In this document: positions 8,263-17,040 of the stretch, piece by piece
Position numbering within the stretch: the first letter of the stretch is position 1
How the letters are laid out: every line of letters begins with the position of its first letter
Source: Jeotgalibacillus aurantiacus
Lineage (GTDB): Bacteria; Bacillota; Bacilli; Bacillales; Jeotgalibacillaceae
Direction of reading: 5' to 3'
Assembly: GCF_020595125.1 (NCBI RefSeq)
Contig: NZ_JACNMS010000002.1
Coordinates: forward strand, 186,001 to 250,000
DNA: 64,000 nucleotides
Program-made: the position numbers and the translations under genes
Notes under the pieces: model-generated
The model's input: the letters and a program-made list of their open reading frames with translations, nothing else
Told to the model about the DNA's origin: nothing
Databases searched by the model: none

Positions 8263-8901
8263 TTGAAGATTGGTACCGTTTTAACTATAGAACCCATGCA
8301 TTCCACCTCGGGTGAAAAATTTCGCGGAAGGGTTCTTGATCTTACAGGTGATAAGCTGTTTATTGACTATCCGGTTAATACGGAAACAGATCGGACAGTT
8401 TTTCTGCTGACCGGAATGCAGCTTAAAATCAGCTTTACAAATGACAATAATGAAGTTTATTCCTTTGAAACAGAGGTCAGGGGGCGTGTTCAGGGTAATG
8501 TACCGATGATTACGCTTGAAAAACCGGAAGAAAACGATTTGATTAAAGTTCAGAGAAGACAGTTTGTAAGGGTAAAAACATCAATAGATCTTGCTATCCA
8601 GACAGCAGGATCTTCTTTACATACTGTTACAGATGATGTGAGTGCCGGTGGGCTATCTTTTATTATTAGACAGGGCTACGGATTTAATAAGGGTCAAGAG
8701 CTTAAAATGATGCTCGTATTACCGATGAAAAATGGCGAAAATCAATATATCAGCTGTCACACATCATATATACGATCTAAATTAGTGAATGGCGTTGAAA
8801 TTGGTATGGTTAAATTTACAGACATTTCAACGATCGAAAGACAGCTTCTGCTTCGTTACACATTTGAATGCCAGCTCAGGATGAAAGAGAAACAGATGTA
8901 A
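8263..8901 (+). CDS. ypfA: PilZ-domain flagellar brake protein YpfA (MotI/DgrA-like)
   Basis: A 212-residue c-di-GMP receptor. An N-terminal YcgR-like domain (about residues 1-90) is followed by a PilZ domain with the RRQFVRV arginine motif and the DDVSAGGLSF motif, both needed to bind c-di-GMP. In B. subtilis the protein binds MotA and slows the flagellar motor. The start is uncertain: TTG 8263 (MKIGTVLTI) has an AGGCGGG site 8 bases upstream, while GTG 8254 overlaps that site and is less likely. A terminator follows. Confidence 0.85.
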   Translation: MKIGTVLTIEPMHSTSGEKFRGRVLDLTGDKLFIDYPVNTETDRTVFLLTGMQLKISFTNDNNEVYSFETEVRGRVQGNVPMITLEKPEENDLIKVQRRQFVRVKTSIDLAIQTAGSSLHTVTDDVSAGGLSFIIRQGYGFNKGQELKMMLVLPMKNGENQYISCHTSYIRSKLVNGVEIGMVKFTDISTIERQLLLRYTFECQLRMKEKQM

Positions 8902-8946
8902 CCCTTCCTTGCATTAATAGTTCCACCATCATATGGAAGATAATAG

Positions 8947-8992
8947 AGATTGAAAGGGGCGTATACAAATGCGTTCGTTTCAATCTTTTTTA
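8947..8992 (+). terminator. Terminator after ypfA
   Basis: AGATTGAAA (8947-8955) pairs with TTTCAATCT (8978-8986), with a smaller inner hairpin containing one G-U pair, followed by a T-run. The rest of the gap to cmk (to 9173) holds no convincing gene. Confidence 0.75.
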
Positions 8993-9124
8993 TTTTAAAA
9001 GCTCTGTTGCTTTTGATAAGTATAATTTTGTGGTGTTTAAGGTTGGAACTGCATGACGTGAAATGTTATTTTCAGAACCAGGGATCCAATCAGTCCGGAT
9101 CAGTGAACTGAATCATATTTATGA

Positions 9125-9130
9125 TACAAT
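9125..9130 (+). promoter_or_regulatory. Probable -10 element for cmk
   Basis: TACAAT is present 45 bases before the cmk start. The -35 region (GTGAAC or TGAACT at shorter than ideal spacing) is poor, so this is a tentative promoter. Confidence 0.35.
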
Positions 9131-9173
9131 AAAACAGATGAACAAGATTTAGTGAGAAAGAGGAGACAGACAC

Positions 9174-9860
9174 GTGAAAGAACAAAAGAAAATTCGCATT
9201 GCCTTAGACGGACCAGCAGCTGCCGGTAAAAGCACCGTTGCAAAAAAAATAGCAGAGCAGCTTGGCTTTATTTATATTGATACTGGAGCGATGTACCGCA
9301 CGCTTACCTATAAAGCGTTAAAAAATGAAATAGATCCTAAAAACGGGAAGGAATTATCAGCGCTTTTGTTGAATACAGTGATAGAGCTGAAACCCGGAGA
9401 AGAAGGTCAGCGGGTTTTTCTTGATGGTGAAGAAGTAACCCGGGAAATCAGACAACAGGAAGTAACATTGAATGTTTCTGATGTGGCTCTTCATCAGGGA
9501 GTAAGAGAAGAGATGGTCAGACGCCAGCAGGCACTTGTCGAAGAAGGCGGTATTGTGATGGATGGCAGAGATATTGGAACTGCCGTTATTCCTGATGCGG
9601 AATTAAAAGTGTTTATGATTGCCAGTGCAGACGAGCGTGCCAGAAGACGGCTTGAGGACCATAAGAAACAGGGAATTCAATCTGACTTTGAGCAACTGAA
9701 GCAGGAAATTGAAAAAAGAGACATGATTGACTCAACAAGAGAGGTTTCTCCTTTGAAAAAAGCGGATGATGCGATTGAATTGGATACAACTTCAATGACA
9801 ATCGACGAAGTTGTAGAAGAGGTCACACATTTAGCGAAAGAAAGGGGAGGAATTTTATGA
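9174..9860 (+). CDS. cmk: Cytidylate kinase
   Basis: A 228-residue kinase that phosphorylates CMP/dCMP with ATP. The P-loop GPAAAGKST is at residues 13-21, DTGAMYR and DGRDIGT are the substrate-binding motifs, and the RARRRLED lid segment follows. It starts with GTG after a GAGGAG site. Its end overlaps the plsC start by 4 bases, which implies translational coupling. Confidence 0.95.
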   Translation: MKEQKKIRIALDGPAAAGKSTVAKKIAEQLGFIYIDTGAMYRTLTYKALKNEIDPKNGKELSALLLNTVIELKPGEEGQRVFLDGEEVTREIRQQEVTLNVSDVALHQGVREEMVRRQQALVEEGGIVMDGRDIGTAVIPDAELKVFMIASADERARRRLEDHKKQGIQSDFEQLKQEIEKRDMIDSTREVSPLKKADDAIELDTTSMTIDEVVEEVTHLAKERGGIL

Positions 9861-10438
9861 GTTTATATTCATTTGCCAAAGGGCTCGTAAAATCTGTTTT
9901 AACACCGCTTTATCGAATCCGTGTAATCGGAAAGGAACACATTCCAGGTGAAGGCGGCGTTTTGATCTGTGCCAATCATATTGATGTACTTGACCCGCCC
10001 GTTGTGGGGATTACAGCAACACGTCCGGTATCATTCATGGCTAAAGAGGAACTGTTTCATGCACCTGTCTTAAAAAATATTCTTCCGGGTTTGCACGCAT
10101 TTCCTGTTAAAAGAGGAATGGGGGACCGTGAAGCGCTTAGAAGAGGGCTTAATCAGCTGAAGGAGGGACACGTCGTAGGCCTGTTCCCTGAAGGTACGAG
10201 AAGTAAAGACGGACAGCTGGGACAGGGACTTGCAGGCGCAGGCTTCTTTGCACTCAGATCAGATGCTGCCGTGGTACCTTGTGCGATTATTGGCCCATAC
10301 AAACCTTTTAAACGTTTAAAAGTGGTGTACGGAAAACCGATTGAAATGGGACCTTTGAAGGAAAGAAAAGCATCCGCAGCAGAGGTTACGGAAATTATTA
10401 TGGCGGAAATTAAATCCCTTATCGACAATCATCGATAA
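9857..10438 (+). CDS. plsC: 1-acyl-sn-glycerol-3-phosphate acyltransferase
   Basis: A 193-residue acyltransferase that makes phosphatidic acid from lysophosphatidic acid on the inner face of the membrane. The catalytic NHIDVLD (NHx4D) motif is near residue 38 and the FPEGTRS substrate motif near residue 113. It is translationally coupled to cmk (ATGA overlap), an arrangement found in many Bacillaceae. The size matches short bacterial PlsC proteins. Confidence 0.9.
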   Translation: MSLYSFAKGLVKSVLTPLYRIRVIGKEHIPGEGGVLICANHIDVLDPPVVGITATRPVSFMAKEELFHAPVLKNILPGLHAFPVKRGMGDREALRRGLNQLKEGHVVGLFPEGTRSKDGQLGQGLAGAGFFALRSDAAVVPCAIIGPYKPFKRLKVVYGKPIEMGPLKERKASAAEVTEIIMAEIKSLIDNHR

Positions 10439-10493
10439 AAGTTCTCGCTTGACAAACTGTTCAGTTTATTAGAAGTTAGTAGTATATTCTGAA

Positions 10494-10505
10494 TTTAACG
10501 TTAAA
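10494..10505. promoter_or_regulatory. 12-bp perfect palindrome in the leader of the S1-domain gene
   Basis: TTTAACGTTAAA is fully symmetrical and lies 6 bases after a possible -10 element (TATATT, 10483-10488, with a weak TTCAGT -35 at 17-base spacing), 60 bases before the start codon. A strong TTGACA at 10449 is at the wrong distance from that -10. An operator role is inference only. Confidence 0.4.
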
Positions 10506-10564
10506 CTGTGATTTTTTTCACATTTAATACAATTTCAGCAGTCTGGTATTGAGGAGGAGTACAT

Positions 10565-11716
10565 ATGACAGAGGATATGAACAATATCGAAGTAAATTCA
10601 TTAGAGGTTGGAAATCGTGTAACAGGCACAGTAACCAAGGTGGAGGAAAAACAGGTTCTTGTTGATGTCAGGGACAGCAAAATCGATGGTATCATTCCGA
10701 TCTCTGAACTCTCGAGCCTCCATGTAGAAAAAGCCTCTGATGTTGTCAAAGAAGGGGACGAGCTTGATCTCGTCGTAACAAAAGTAGAAGAAGAGCTTCT
10801 TGTTCTTTCCAAAAGAAAAGTTGAGGCTGAGAAAGCCTGGGAAGAAATGAAGCGCCGTTTTGAAGAAGAAGAAGTGTTTGAAGCGGAAGTGAAGGACGTT
10901 GTTAAAGGCGGCCTTGTAGTGGACCTTGGTGTTCGCGGATTTGTTCCTGCTTCATTGGTTGAAGATTATTACGTTGAAGATTTTGAGGATTACAGAGGTA
11001 AGAGCCTGTCCTTTAAAATCGTTGAGCTTGATGAAGAGAAAAACCGCTTAATTCTTTCTCACCGTGCGGTTGTGGAAGGTGAAAAAGCGGAGAAGAAGAA
11101 AGCCCTGCTTGAGCGCATTCAGCCTGAGGACGTTCTAGATGGAACGGTTCAGCGTATTACTGATTTTGGCGCATTTGTTGATATTGGCGGAGTGGACGGT
11201 CTCGTTCACATTTCCCAGCTATCCCATCAGCACGTTGAGAAACCGTCTGACGTAGTGGAAGAAGGACAGCAGGTTCAGGTGAAAGTGCTGTCAATCGACC
11301 GTGACAACGAGCGGATTTCACTATCAATTAAAGAAACGCTGCCTGGCCCATGGTCAGATATTGAGGACAAAGCACCACGTGGAGCTGTTCTCGAAGGTAA
11401 GGTTCGCAGACTCGTATCTTATGGTGCGTTTGTAGAAGTATTCCCGGGTGTAGAAGGTCTCGTTCACATTTCCCAGATCTCACATCAGCATATCGGAACA
11501 CCGCATGAGGTTCTTTCTGAGGGTGAGGAAGTAAAGGTTAAAGTACTTGATGTAAATGTAAATGATCAGAGACTTTCTCTGTCTATCAAAGAGCTGCAGG
11601 AAGCTAAAAATGATTCCCGTGGACGTGAGCAATACGAACTTCCGGAAGAGTCTACCGGTTTCCAGCTTGGTGAAATGATCGGGGATAAACTGAAAGATTT
11701 AAATAATGATAAATAA
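10565..11716 (+). CDS. ypfD: S1-domain RNA-binding protein (YpfD/RpsA-like)
   Basis: A 383-residue protein with four S1 domains, beginning near residues 15, 100, 185 and 270. The last two are nearly parallel (DFGAFVDIGGVDGLVHISQLSHQ and YGAFVEVFPGVEGLVHISQISHQ segments). Firmicutes homologues are shorter than the six-domain S1 of Proteobacteria, and their role on the ribosome is not essential; they bind single-stranded RNA. A GAGGAGG site precedes the ATG. The fni start lies 11 bases after the stop, so the two are probably cotranscribed. Confidence 0.9.
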   Translation: MTEDMNNIEVNSLEVGNRVTGTVTKVEEKQVLVDVRDSKIDGIIPISELSSLHVEKASDVVKEGDELDLVVTKVEEELLVLSKRKVEAEKAWEEMKRRFEEEEVFEAEVKDVVKGGLVVDLGVRGFVPASLVEDYYVEDFEDYRGKSLSFKIVELDEEKNRLILSHRAVVEGEKAEKKKALLERIQPEDVLDGTVQRITDFGAFVDIGGVDGLVHISQLSHQHVEKPSDVVEEGQQVQVKVLSIDRDNERISLSIKETLPGPWSDIEDKAPRGAVLEGKVRRLVSYGAFVEVFPGVEGLVHISQISHQHIGTPHEVLSEGEEVKVKVLDVNVNDQRLSLSIKELQEAKNDSRGREQYELPEESTGFQLGEMIGDKLKDLNNDK

Positions 11717-11727
11717 AGGTGAAAACA

Positions 11728-12777
11728 TTGAGCAGAGCAGAACGTAAACTGGATCATATCCAGCACGCATTATCTACAGGGCAGTCGGGGGGATCGGGTT
11801 TTGATGACATAAGATTTGTTCATCAGGCGCTTCCTGACAGTTCAGTTGAAGACGTTACGCTCCATTCAGTAACAGGCGGACTTTCTATGAGTTCGCCTTT
11901 TTATATCAATGCGATGACTGGTGGAGGCGGAATAAGAACAATGGAGTTGAATGCTGCTTTTGCGAGAGCTGCAGGGGAAACGGGTATCGCTCTTGCTGTT
12001 GGATCGCAAATGTCAGCACTAAAAGACCCTTCTGAACGGGAGACCTATGCCGTTGTAAGAAAAGAAAATCCGGAAGGGCTGATTTTTGCTAATCTCGGAA
12101 GCGAGGCTTCAGTAAGTCAGGCAAAAGAAGCGGTTGACATGATTGAAGCAAATGCACTGCAAATTCACTTGAACGTAATACAGGAATTAGCCATGCCTGA
12201 AGGAGACCGTGATTTCAGAGGGGCGCTTGAGCGTATCCAGGCAATAAGTGAAGCGCTACCCGTTCCTGTTATCGTAAAAGAAACAGGTTTCGGCGTCAGC
12301 AGGGAAGCGGCCGGTAAACTTGCGGAAACGTCTGTTCAGATTATTGACGCGGGTGGATACGGTGGAACTAATTTCTCAAGGATCGAAAACAACCGCCAGA
12401 CAAGGGAACGTACATTTTTTAATGAATGGGGAATCCCTTCTGCCGTGTCGGTTATTGAAGCAGCTCATCAAAAAAGAAAACCCGTATTTGCATCCGGAGG
12501 GATCCGTAACAGTTTTGATATTCTGAAATCGTTAAGCCTCGGCGCATCTGCTGCAGGTGTTGCAGGCGTGTTTCTGAAGATACTGTCTGATGAAGGTGAA
12601 CAGCAGCTTATAGAAGAAATACGTCAGTATCAGGATGACTTAAAAATGATGATGGCGGCACTTGGCTGCCGGACGATTGATGACCTTCAGAAAACGTCCG
12701 TTATTATTTCGGGAGAGACTTACCACTGGTTAAAGCTGAGGGGATTAAATCCGGAACGTTTCGCCAGTCGTTCCTGA
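11728..12777 (+). CDS. fni: Type 2 isopentenyl-diphosphate delta-isomerase
   Basis: A 349-residue FMN- and NADPH-dependent enzyme that interconverts isopentenyl and dimethylallyl diphosphate. MTGGGG (FMN/substrate site), GSQMSAL, HLNVIQE and the phosphate-binding GGYGGTNF segment are visible. TTG 11728 gives MSRAERK, which matches the family N-terminus and length (349), and AAGGTG precedes it; an in-frame GTG at 11719 lies inside that site. The hepS-hepT prenyl synthase genes that use its product are 9 kb downstream. Confidence 0.92.
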   Translation: MSRAERKLDHIQHALSTGQSGGSGFDDIRFVHQALPDSSVEDVTLHSVTGGLSMSSPFYINAMTGGGGIRTMELNAAFARAAGETGIALAVGSQMSALKDPSERETYAVVRKENPEGLIFANLGSEASVSQAKEAVDMIEANALQIHLNVIQELAMPEGDRDFRGALERIQAISEALPVPVIVKETGFGVSREAAGKLAETSVQIIDAGGYGGTNFSRIENNRQTRERTFFNEWGIPSAVSVIEAAHQKRKPVFASGGIRNSFDILKSLSLGASAAGVAGVFLKILSDEGEQQLIEEIRQYQDDLKMMMAALGCRTIDDLQKTSVIISGETYHWLKLRGLNPERFASRS

Positions 12778-12865
12778 ATCGGTCTTTAAAGCCTTTTACT
12801 AATTGTCTTTTCTGGATTTATAAACATCATTAAGGACAGAGTGTCTATCAATTACAGCCATATTT

Positions 12866-12912
12866 CAGGCCGGAACAGATGTGAATTTCTCATATCTGTT
12901 CCGGTCTGTTTT
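12866..12912 (+). terminator. Terminator after fni
   Basis: A 19-bp stem with two G-U pairs (12866-12884 with 12890-12908), core CCGGAACAGAT, loop of 5, then a short T-run. The rest of the gap up to der (to 13073) is AT-rich with TATAAT/TATACT-like elements but no clear paired -35. Confidence 0.85.
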
Positions 12913-13073
12913 GATATCGGGGGACAATTCAGGACCTGATCATTTCAACGCACATTGTGTTTCCAATCGAATACTGATACAATTATGCAGGTTAATAACC
13001 GTATAATAGGACACGTATTTATTTGTTATACTGTACATAGATAAATGTACGGGTAAAAGAAAGGGTGAACGTC

Positions 13074-14390
13074 GTGGCAAAAGCAAAGCCGGTCGTTGCA
13101 ATAGTAGGACGCCCAAATGTAGGGAAGTCCACTATTTTTAACAGAATCGTTGGAGAAAGAGTTTCAATCGTTGAGGACACTCCGGGTGTAACTAGAGATC
13201 GTATATACAGTTCTGCAGAATGGCTGACACATGATTTCAATATTATTGATACAGGTGGTATCGATATCGGGGATGAGCCGTTTCTTGAGCAGATCAGACA
13301 ACAGGCTGAAGTGGCAATTGATGAAGCGGATGTCATTATTTTCATGACGAACGGCCGTGAGGGTGTAACCTCTGCGGACGAGCATGTAGCAAAAATTCTT
13401 TATAAAACAAACAAACCTGTCGTGCTTGCAGTTAATAAAGTGGATAATCCTGAAATGCGCGATCAGGTCTATGATTTCTATTCACTTGGTTTTGGTGAAC
13501 CTTATCCGATTTCAGGTTCACACGGCTTGGGTCTTGGGGATCTCCTGGACGCAGCAGCTGAACATTTTGGCACAAGAGACGAAGAAGATTATGGTGAGGA
13601 AGTCATCAAGTTTTCTCTAATCGGAAGACCGAATGTAGGTAAGTCATCTCTTGTTAACGCTCTGCTTGGTGAAGACCGCGTTATTGTCAGTAATGTAGCC
13701 GGTACCACAAGAGACGCAGTTGATACACCTTATACGTATGATGGACAGGAATATGTCATCATTGATACAGCAGGAATGAGGAAAAAAGGAAAAGTATACG
13801 AAACAACTGAAAAATACAGTGTGCTAAGAGCGTTGAGAGCGATTGAACGTTCCGATGTTGTTCTGGTTCTTATTGATGGTGAGGAAGGCATCCTTGAGCA
13901 GGATAAGAAGATTGCCGGTTATGCCCATGAAGCAGGCCGTGCAGTTGTCATCGTGGTAAATAAATGGGATGCTGTTGAGAAAGATGAGAAGACGATGGAT
14001 AAGTTTGAAAAGACCATTCGTGATCACTTCCAGTTCCTTGACTACGCACCTGTCGTGTTCGTATCAGCACTCACTAAAAAACGTATCCACAATCTGCTTC
14101 CTGTCATCAATATGGCAAGTGAAAACCATGCCATGCGTGTACAGTCAAGCATCTTAAATGAAGTTGTAATGGACGCAGTTGCCATGAACCCAACACCTAC
14201 GGATAAGGGAAGAAGATTAAAGATCTTTTATGCTACACAGGTGGCTGTTAAACCGCCTACTTTCGTGATCTTCGTAAATGAACCGGAACTTCTTCACTTC
14301 TCATATGCACGATTCCTGGAAAACCGTATTCGCGAAGCATTCGGCTTTGAAGGGACACCAATTCGTATTATTGCGAGAGCAAGAAAATAA
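13074..14390 (+). CDS. der: Ribosome-assembly GTPase Der (EngA)
   Basis: A 438-residue protein with two GTPase domains and a C-terminal KH-like domain; it acts in maturation of the 50S subunit. The first domain has [13 protein letters not shown] and NKVD; the second has [14 protein letters not shown] and NKWD. GTG 13074 ([12 protein letters not shown]) is chosen because an AAAGGG site lies 8 bases upstream; the upstream GTG at 13065 touches that site. The neighbour gpsA follows after 28 bases, as in B. subtilis. Confidence 0.96.
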   Translation: MAKAKPVVAIVGRPNVGKSTIFNRIVGERVSIVEDTPGVTRDRIYSSAEWLTHDFNIIDTGGIDIGDEPFLEQIRQQAEVAIDEADVIIFMTNGREGVTSADEHVAKILYKTNKPVVLAVNKVDNPEMRDQVYDFYSLGFGEPYPISGSHGLGLGDLLDAAAEHFGTRDEEDYGEEVIKFSLIGRPNVGKSSLVNALLGEDRVIVSNVAGTTRDAVDTPYTYDGQEYVIIDTAGMRKKGKVYETTEKYSVLRALRAIERSDVVLVLIDGEEGILEQDKKIAGYAHEAGRAVVIVVNKWDAVEKDEKTMDKFEKTIRDHFQFLDYAPVVFVSALTKKRIHNLLPVINMASENHAMRVQSSILNEVVMDAVAMNPTPTDKGRRLKIFYATQVAVKPPTFVIFVNEPELLHFSYARFLENRIREAFGFEGTPIRIIARARK

Positions 14391-14418
14391 ACGAAAAATT
14401 GCATAGGGGGATATAGTG

Positions 14419-15471
14419 ATGAAACCTCAAAAAATTGCTGTTCTTGGTGCAGGAAGCTGGGGCAGTGCACTCGCACTCGTTCTTGGTGATAACGGTCACG
14501 ATGTCAGACTCTGGACTCATAAACGGGAACAGGCTGCATTAATTAATGAAACATATAAAAATGAACGGTACCTTGGTGAAGCACATCTTCCTGAAAACGT
14601 GATCGCATACGCTGATCTTAAGGAAGCAGTTACAGACGTGAAAATGGTTGTTTTTGCCGTACCGACAAAAGCGATCCGTGAAGTTGCCTCTTTATTAATT
14701 GAAGCAGCAGAAAAACCCGTTTCGATTGTTCATGTAAGTAAAGGGATTGAGCCGGATACACATCTCAGAATTTCCGAAATTCTAACAGAATCACTGCCGG
14801 ATCAGGTGATGAAGGATTTAACGGTTCTGTCAGGTCCGAGTCATGCTGAGGAAGTTGTGAAAAGACATCCGACAACTGTGACCGCTGCTTCTGACTCAAT
14901 CGAAGCAGCCAGATATGTTCAGGATGCATTCATGAACCAGCATTTCCGTGTGTACACGAATACGGATGTGATAGGTGTTGAGTTTGGTGGGGCTTTAAAA
15001 AACATTATTGCTCTTGCTGCCGGGATCACTGATGGACTCGGCTACGGTGATAATGCAAAAGCTGCCCTGATTACCCGGGGCCTGGCTGAAATTGCCCGCC
15101 TGGGAACTGCCCTTGGCGCAAGCCCACTAACATTCTCAGGATTAACAGGCGTTGGTGACCTGATCGTCACCTGTACAAGCGTTCATTCAAGAAACTGGAG
15201 AGCGGGAAACATGCTTGGAAAAGGACACAAAATTGATGAAGTCCTCGAGAGTATGGGGATGGTTGTAGAAGGCGTGCGGACAACGAAGGCTGCTTACCAG
15301 CTTGCCAAAAAGCAAAACGTCTCCATGCCAATCACAGAAGCACTCTATCACGTACTTTTTGATGGAGAAGACCCGAAACAGGCAGTTGACCGTCTCATGT
15401 CCAGAATGAAAACACATGAAATGGAAGAGCTTGTAGACATCATGGAAAGTCAGGAAAAAGCCGGAAACTAA
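14419..15471 (+). CDS. gpsA: Glycerol-3-phosphate dehydrogenase [NAD(P)+]
   Basis: A 350-residue enzyme that reduces dihydroxyacetone phosphate to sn-glycerol 3-phosphate for phospholipid synthesis. The NAD(P) motif GAGSWGSALA is at the N-terminus, with VSKGIE, SGPSHAEEV and the GGALKNIIALAAG segment carrying the catalytic Lys. ATG 14419 is 7 bases after AGGGGGA. The last codons (AAAGCCGGAAAC then TAA) are duplicated 370 bases downstream as part of a terminator, see the repeat entry. Confidence 0.95.
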   Translation: MKPQKIAVLGAGSWGSALALVLGDNGHDVRLWTHKREQAALINETYKNERYLGEAHLPENVIAYADLKEAVTDVKMVVFAVPTKAIREVASLLIEAAEKPVSIVHVSKGIEPDTHLRISEILTESLPDQVMKDLTVLSGPSHAEEVVKRHPTTVTAASDSIEAARYVQDAFMNQHFRVYTNTDVIGVEFGGALKNIIALAAGITDGLGYGDNAKAALITRGLAEIARLGTALGASPLTFSGLTGVGDLIVTCTSVHSRNWRAGNMLGKGHKIDEVLESMGMVVEGVRTTKAAYQLAKKQNVSMPITEALYHVLFDGEDPKQAVDRLMSRMKTHEMEELVDIMESQEKAGN

Positions 15472-15481
15472 TTGATCATAT

Positions 15482-15515
15482 TAAAAGATAAAATTAAAAA
15501 TAAATTTATCTTTTA
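15482..15515. other. AT-rich hairpin after gpsA
   Basis: TAAAAGATAAA (15482-15492) pairs perfectly with 15505-15515 across a 12-base loop. It might act as a weak terminator for gpsA, but it has no GC core and the T-run after it is interrupted. Confidence 0.4.
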
Positions 15516-15553
15516 CCTCTTTTATTTTGCAAAATAGATATAGTGTTCGGCGA

Positions 15554-15805
15554 AACCTAAAAAGTGCAGGGTCATTCCGTAGACTCCTGCGGCAGAGAAG
15601 CGACAGGTGAGACAGATGTGCGCAGCACAGCTGGCTCACCGCGCGGCCATAGAAAAGCGGAGGCGACTCGTCCAGCCCCGACAAGCATAAGGCGAAGATG
15701 AAAAGAGGGCTGATCTTCGCCCTCGTTCAGCTTTGTCTTATGACCTCGAGGGGCTAGTCGCCGCAGCTAGACAAGGAAAGCGAAGGAATGACGAAGCACG
15801 GTTTT
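15554..15805. repeat. Structured GC-rich intergenic repeat, copy A
   Basis: The core begins GACTCCTGCGGCAGAG and continues with AAGCGACAGGTGAGACAG, and is shared with two copies after ndk. Outer ends are self-complementary: GTCATTCC (15571-15578) with GGAATGAC (15785-15792), with GTGC/GCAC outside. Inside are nested stems: TGTGC/GCACA, GGTGAG/CTCACC, then a long arm GGCGACT...AGTCGCC that contains AGCCCC/GGGGCT and GGCGAAGAT/ATCTTCGCC. No reading frame is supported. Similar repeats are common in Bacillales genomes, from memory. Confidence 0.8.
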
Positions 15806-15822
15806 GAAAATAAACCATTCTG

Positions 15823-15858
15823 ATAAAGCCGGAAACTGATTCCGGCTTTATTTTTTTC
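15823..15858 (+). terminator. Terminator, probably the original gpsA terminator
   Basis: ATAAAGCCGGAA (15823-15834) pairs exactly with 15840-15851 across a 5-base loop and is followed by a T-run. Its left arm repeats the gpsA 3' end. Confidence 0.9.
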
Positions 15859-15915
15859 ATATCGGTGAACATTTTCTGAACGATACATTCAGACATAATA
15901 GGTAAAAAATCCTTG

Positions 15916-15924
15916 TGATATAAT
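15916..15924 (+). promoter_or_regulatory. Extended -10 promoter for yphE-yphF
   Basis: TGATATAAT (TGn plus a perfect TATAAT) lies 32 bases before the yphE start. No clear -35 is seen, which is usual for extended -10 promoters. Confidence 0.6.
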
Positions 15925-15956
15925 TAACTTGTGTAATAGATGGAGGAGTGAACGCG

Positions 15957-16157
15957 ATGTCAGCACTGGACAAAATGTGGATCTCATTTGGATCCATGGC
16001 ATTTATGTTTTTAGCGATTATCATTATTTATCTGAGCAGATATAAATTTAACAATAAAATCCTGAAATTTGTAACAGCGCTTATCGCGTATTTGTTTATG
16101 ATTTTAGCCGGTATTATTATTTTATTTGTCGTATTAAGCGGACCGACACCAGGCTGA
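15957..16157 (+). CDS. yphE: Small membrane protein YphE (DUF2768 type)
   Basis: A 66-residue protein made of two membrane helices (about residues 9-28 and 36-60) with a short basic loop (SRYKFNNK) between them. Length and position between gpsA and yphF/spoIVA match B. subtilis YphE. ATG 15957 is 8 bases after GGAGGAG; the longer frame starting at 15948 overlaps this site. Function unknown. Confidence 0.8.
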   Translation: MSALDKMWISFGSMAFMFLAIIIIYLSRYKFNNKILKFVTALIAYLFMILAGIIILFVVLSGPTPG

Positions 16158-16179
16158 TCGAAAGCAGGGAGAGAATAGT

Positions 16180-16887
16180 ATGAAGAAGATAGCAGCGATT
16201 GCAGCATTAACCTTACTGTTATCGGGATGTATGTATCCTTCGCAGGAGCGTGCCGGTAACGAGATTCCTTATGATGAACAGATTGAAATTGTCCAAAATG
16301 CTGTTGATCAGTATCAGGAAGATCAGGGTGGGATTCTGCCAATTAAAACTGTTGATAATGAGACACCATTATATAGAAAATACCAGATAGATTTTTCAAA
16401 ATTAAAGCCTAAATACATGGCGGAACTGCCGGGAAATGCATTTGAAAACGGCGGCGTTTTTCAATATATTCTGCTCAATGTGGAAGACGATCCAACCGTC
16501 CATATTTTCGATCTTCGCGTTGCTGAGACGATCCGCTCCATTCAGATCAGAGTCCAGGCAAACAGAGGAATACCGTTCGAAGGTCAGGTGGGTGATAATA
16601 TGTACTCCATAGATTTTGAAAAGCTTGGATACGATGAACCGCCTGTCGCGGAAAGTCCGTACACAGGCAATGAACTTCCTTTTGTAGCAAGAGGGGATGG
16701 CACCATTTACGTTGATTACATCACAGATCTTTATCAGGTGATGCAGGAAAAAGGAATGGAAATGACGCCTTCTGAAGAGGATCTTCGTCCGATTCTGCAT
16801 GAAGATACCAGAGTGGTTCCTGCCTATTCCGTACCTTATTATGTAGGGGAAGACGGCGAAATTAAATATGGTGCTGAAGAATTTTAA
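16180..16887 (+). CDS. yphF: Lipoprotein YphF
   Basis: A 235-residue predicted lipoprotein. The signal peptide ends in the lipobox LLSGC (Cys at residue 17), so the mature protein should be anchored on the outer face of the membrane. The rest is a soluble domain without recognised catalytic motifs. It lies 22 bases after yphE and upstream of spoIVA, as in B. subtilis. Function unknown. Confidence 0.82.
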   Translation: MKKIAAIAALTLLLSGCMYPSQERAGNEIPYDEQIEIVQNAVDQYQEDQGGILPIKTVDNETPLYRKYQIDFSKLKPKYMAELPGNAFENGGVFQYILLNVEDDPTVHIFDLRVAETIRSIQIRVQANRGIPFEGQVGDNMYSIDFEKLGYDEPPVAESPYTGNELPFVARGDGTIYVDYITDLYQVMQEKGMEMTPSEEDLRPILHEDTRVVPAYSVPYYVGEDGEIKYGAEEF

Positions 16888-16891
16888 CGTA

Positions 16892-16927
16892 AAAACCGGA
16901 ACTCTTATGAGGCGTTCCGGTTTTTTG
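16892..16927 (+). terminator. Terminator after yphF
   Basis: AAAACCGGAAC (16892-16902) pairs with 16914-16924, followed by a T-run. Confidence 0.9.
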
Positions 16928-16994
16928 TTTGCCGGTTTCCGTTATGGTTTAAACTGATAACTTAAATCTTTTAGTTCTGATTTGTGCATGTCCT

Positions 16995-17002
16995 CATACA
17001 CT
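16995..17002 (+). promoter_or_regulatory. Possible sigmaE -10 element for spoIVA
   Basis: CATACACT matches the CATACAHT -10 consensus of the mother-cell factor sigmaE, which is known to drive spoIVA in B. subtilis. I do not find a good -35 match at 14-15 bases upstream, so the call rests on the -10 and the known biology. Confidence 0.45.
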
Positions 17003-17040
17003 GATAGTGCATGTAAGGCCGACTAGAGGGGGGCATACTA

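Larger units (their letters stand above)
15457..15841. repeat. Direct-repeat pair flanking an apparent insertion after gpsA
   Basis: AAAGCCGGAAACT occurs at 15457-15469, where it is the end of gpsA, and again at 15825-15837, where it is the left arm of a terminator. The match extends to 16 of 17 bases. In the second copy an in-frame stop (TGA) falls at the same place as the TAA of the first. The simplest reading is that an ancestral gpsA-stop/terminator overlap was split by an inserted segment, with duplication of the target. Confidence 0.65.

Noticed and set aside
8868-9056. 62-residue + strand open frame between ypfA and cmk
   Set aside because: It overlaps the ypfA end and the ypfA terminator hairpin, has no ribosome-binding site, and its composition is like translated AT-rich spacer.
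10449-10477. Consensus TTGACA as -35 of the S1-protein promoter
   Set aside because: No -10-like hexamer lies 16-18 bases downstream (GAAGTT there); the nearest TATATT is 28 bases away.
15481-15684. 67-residue minus-strand frame across repeat A
   Set aside because: It spans the structured repeat, where stems cause chance open frames; no ribosome-binding site and no protein-like composition.
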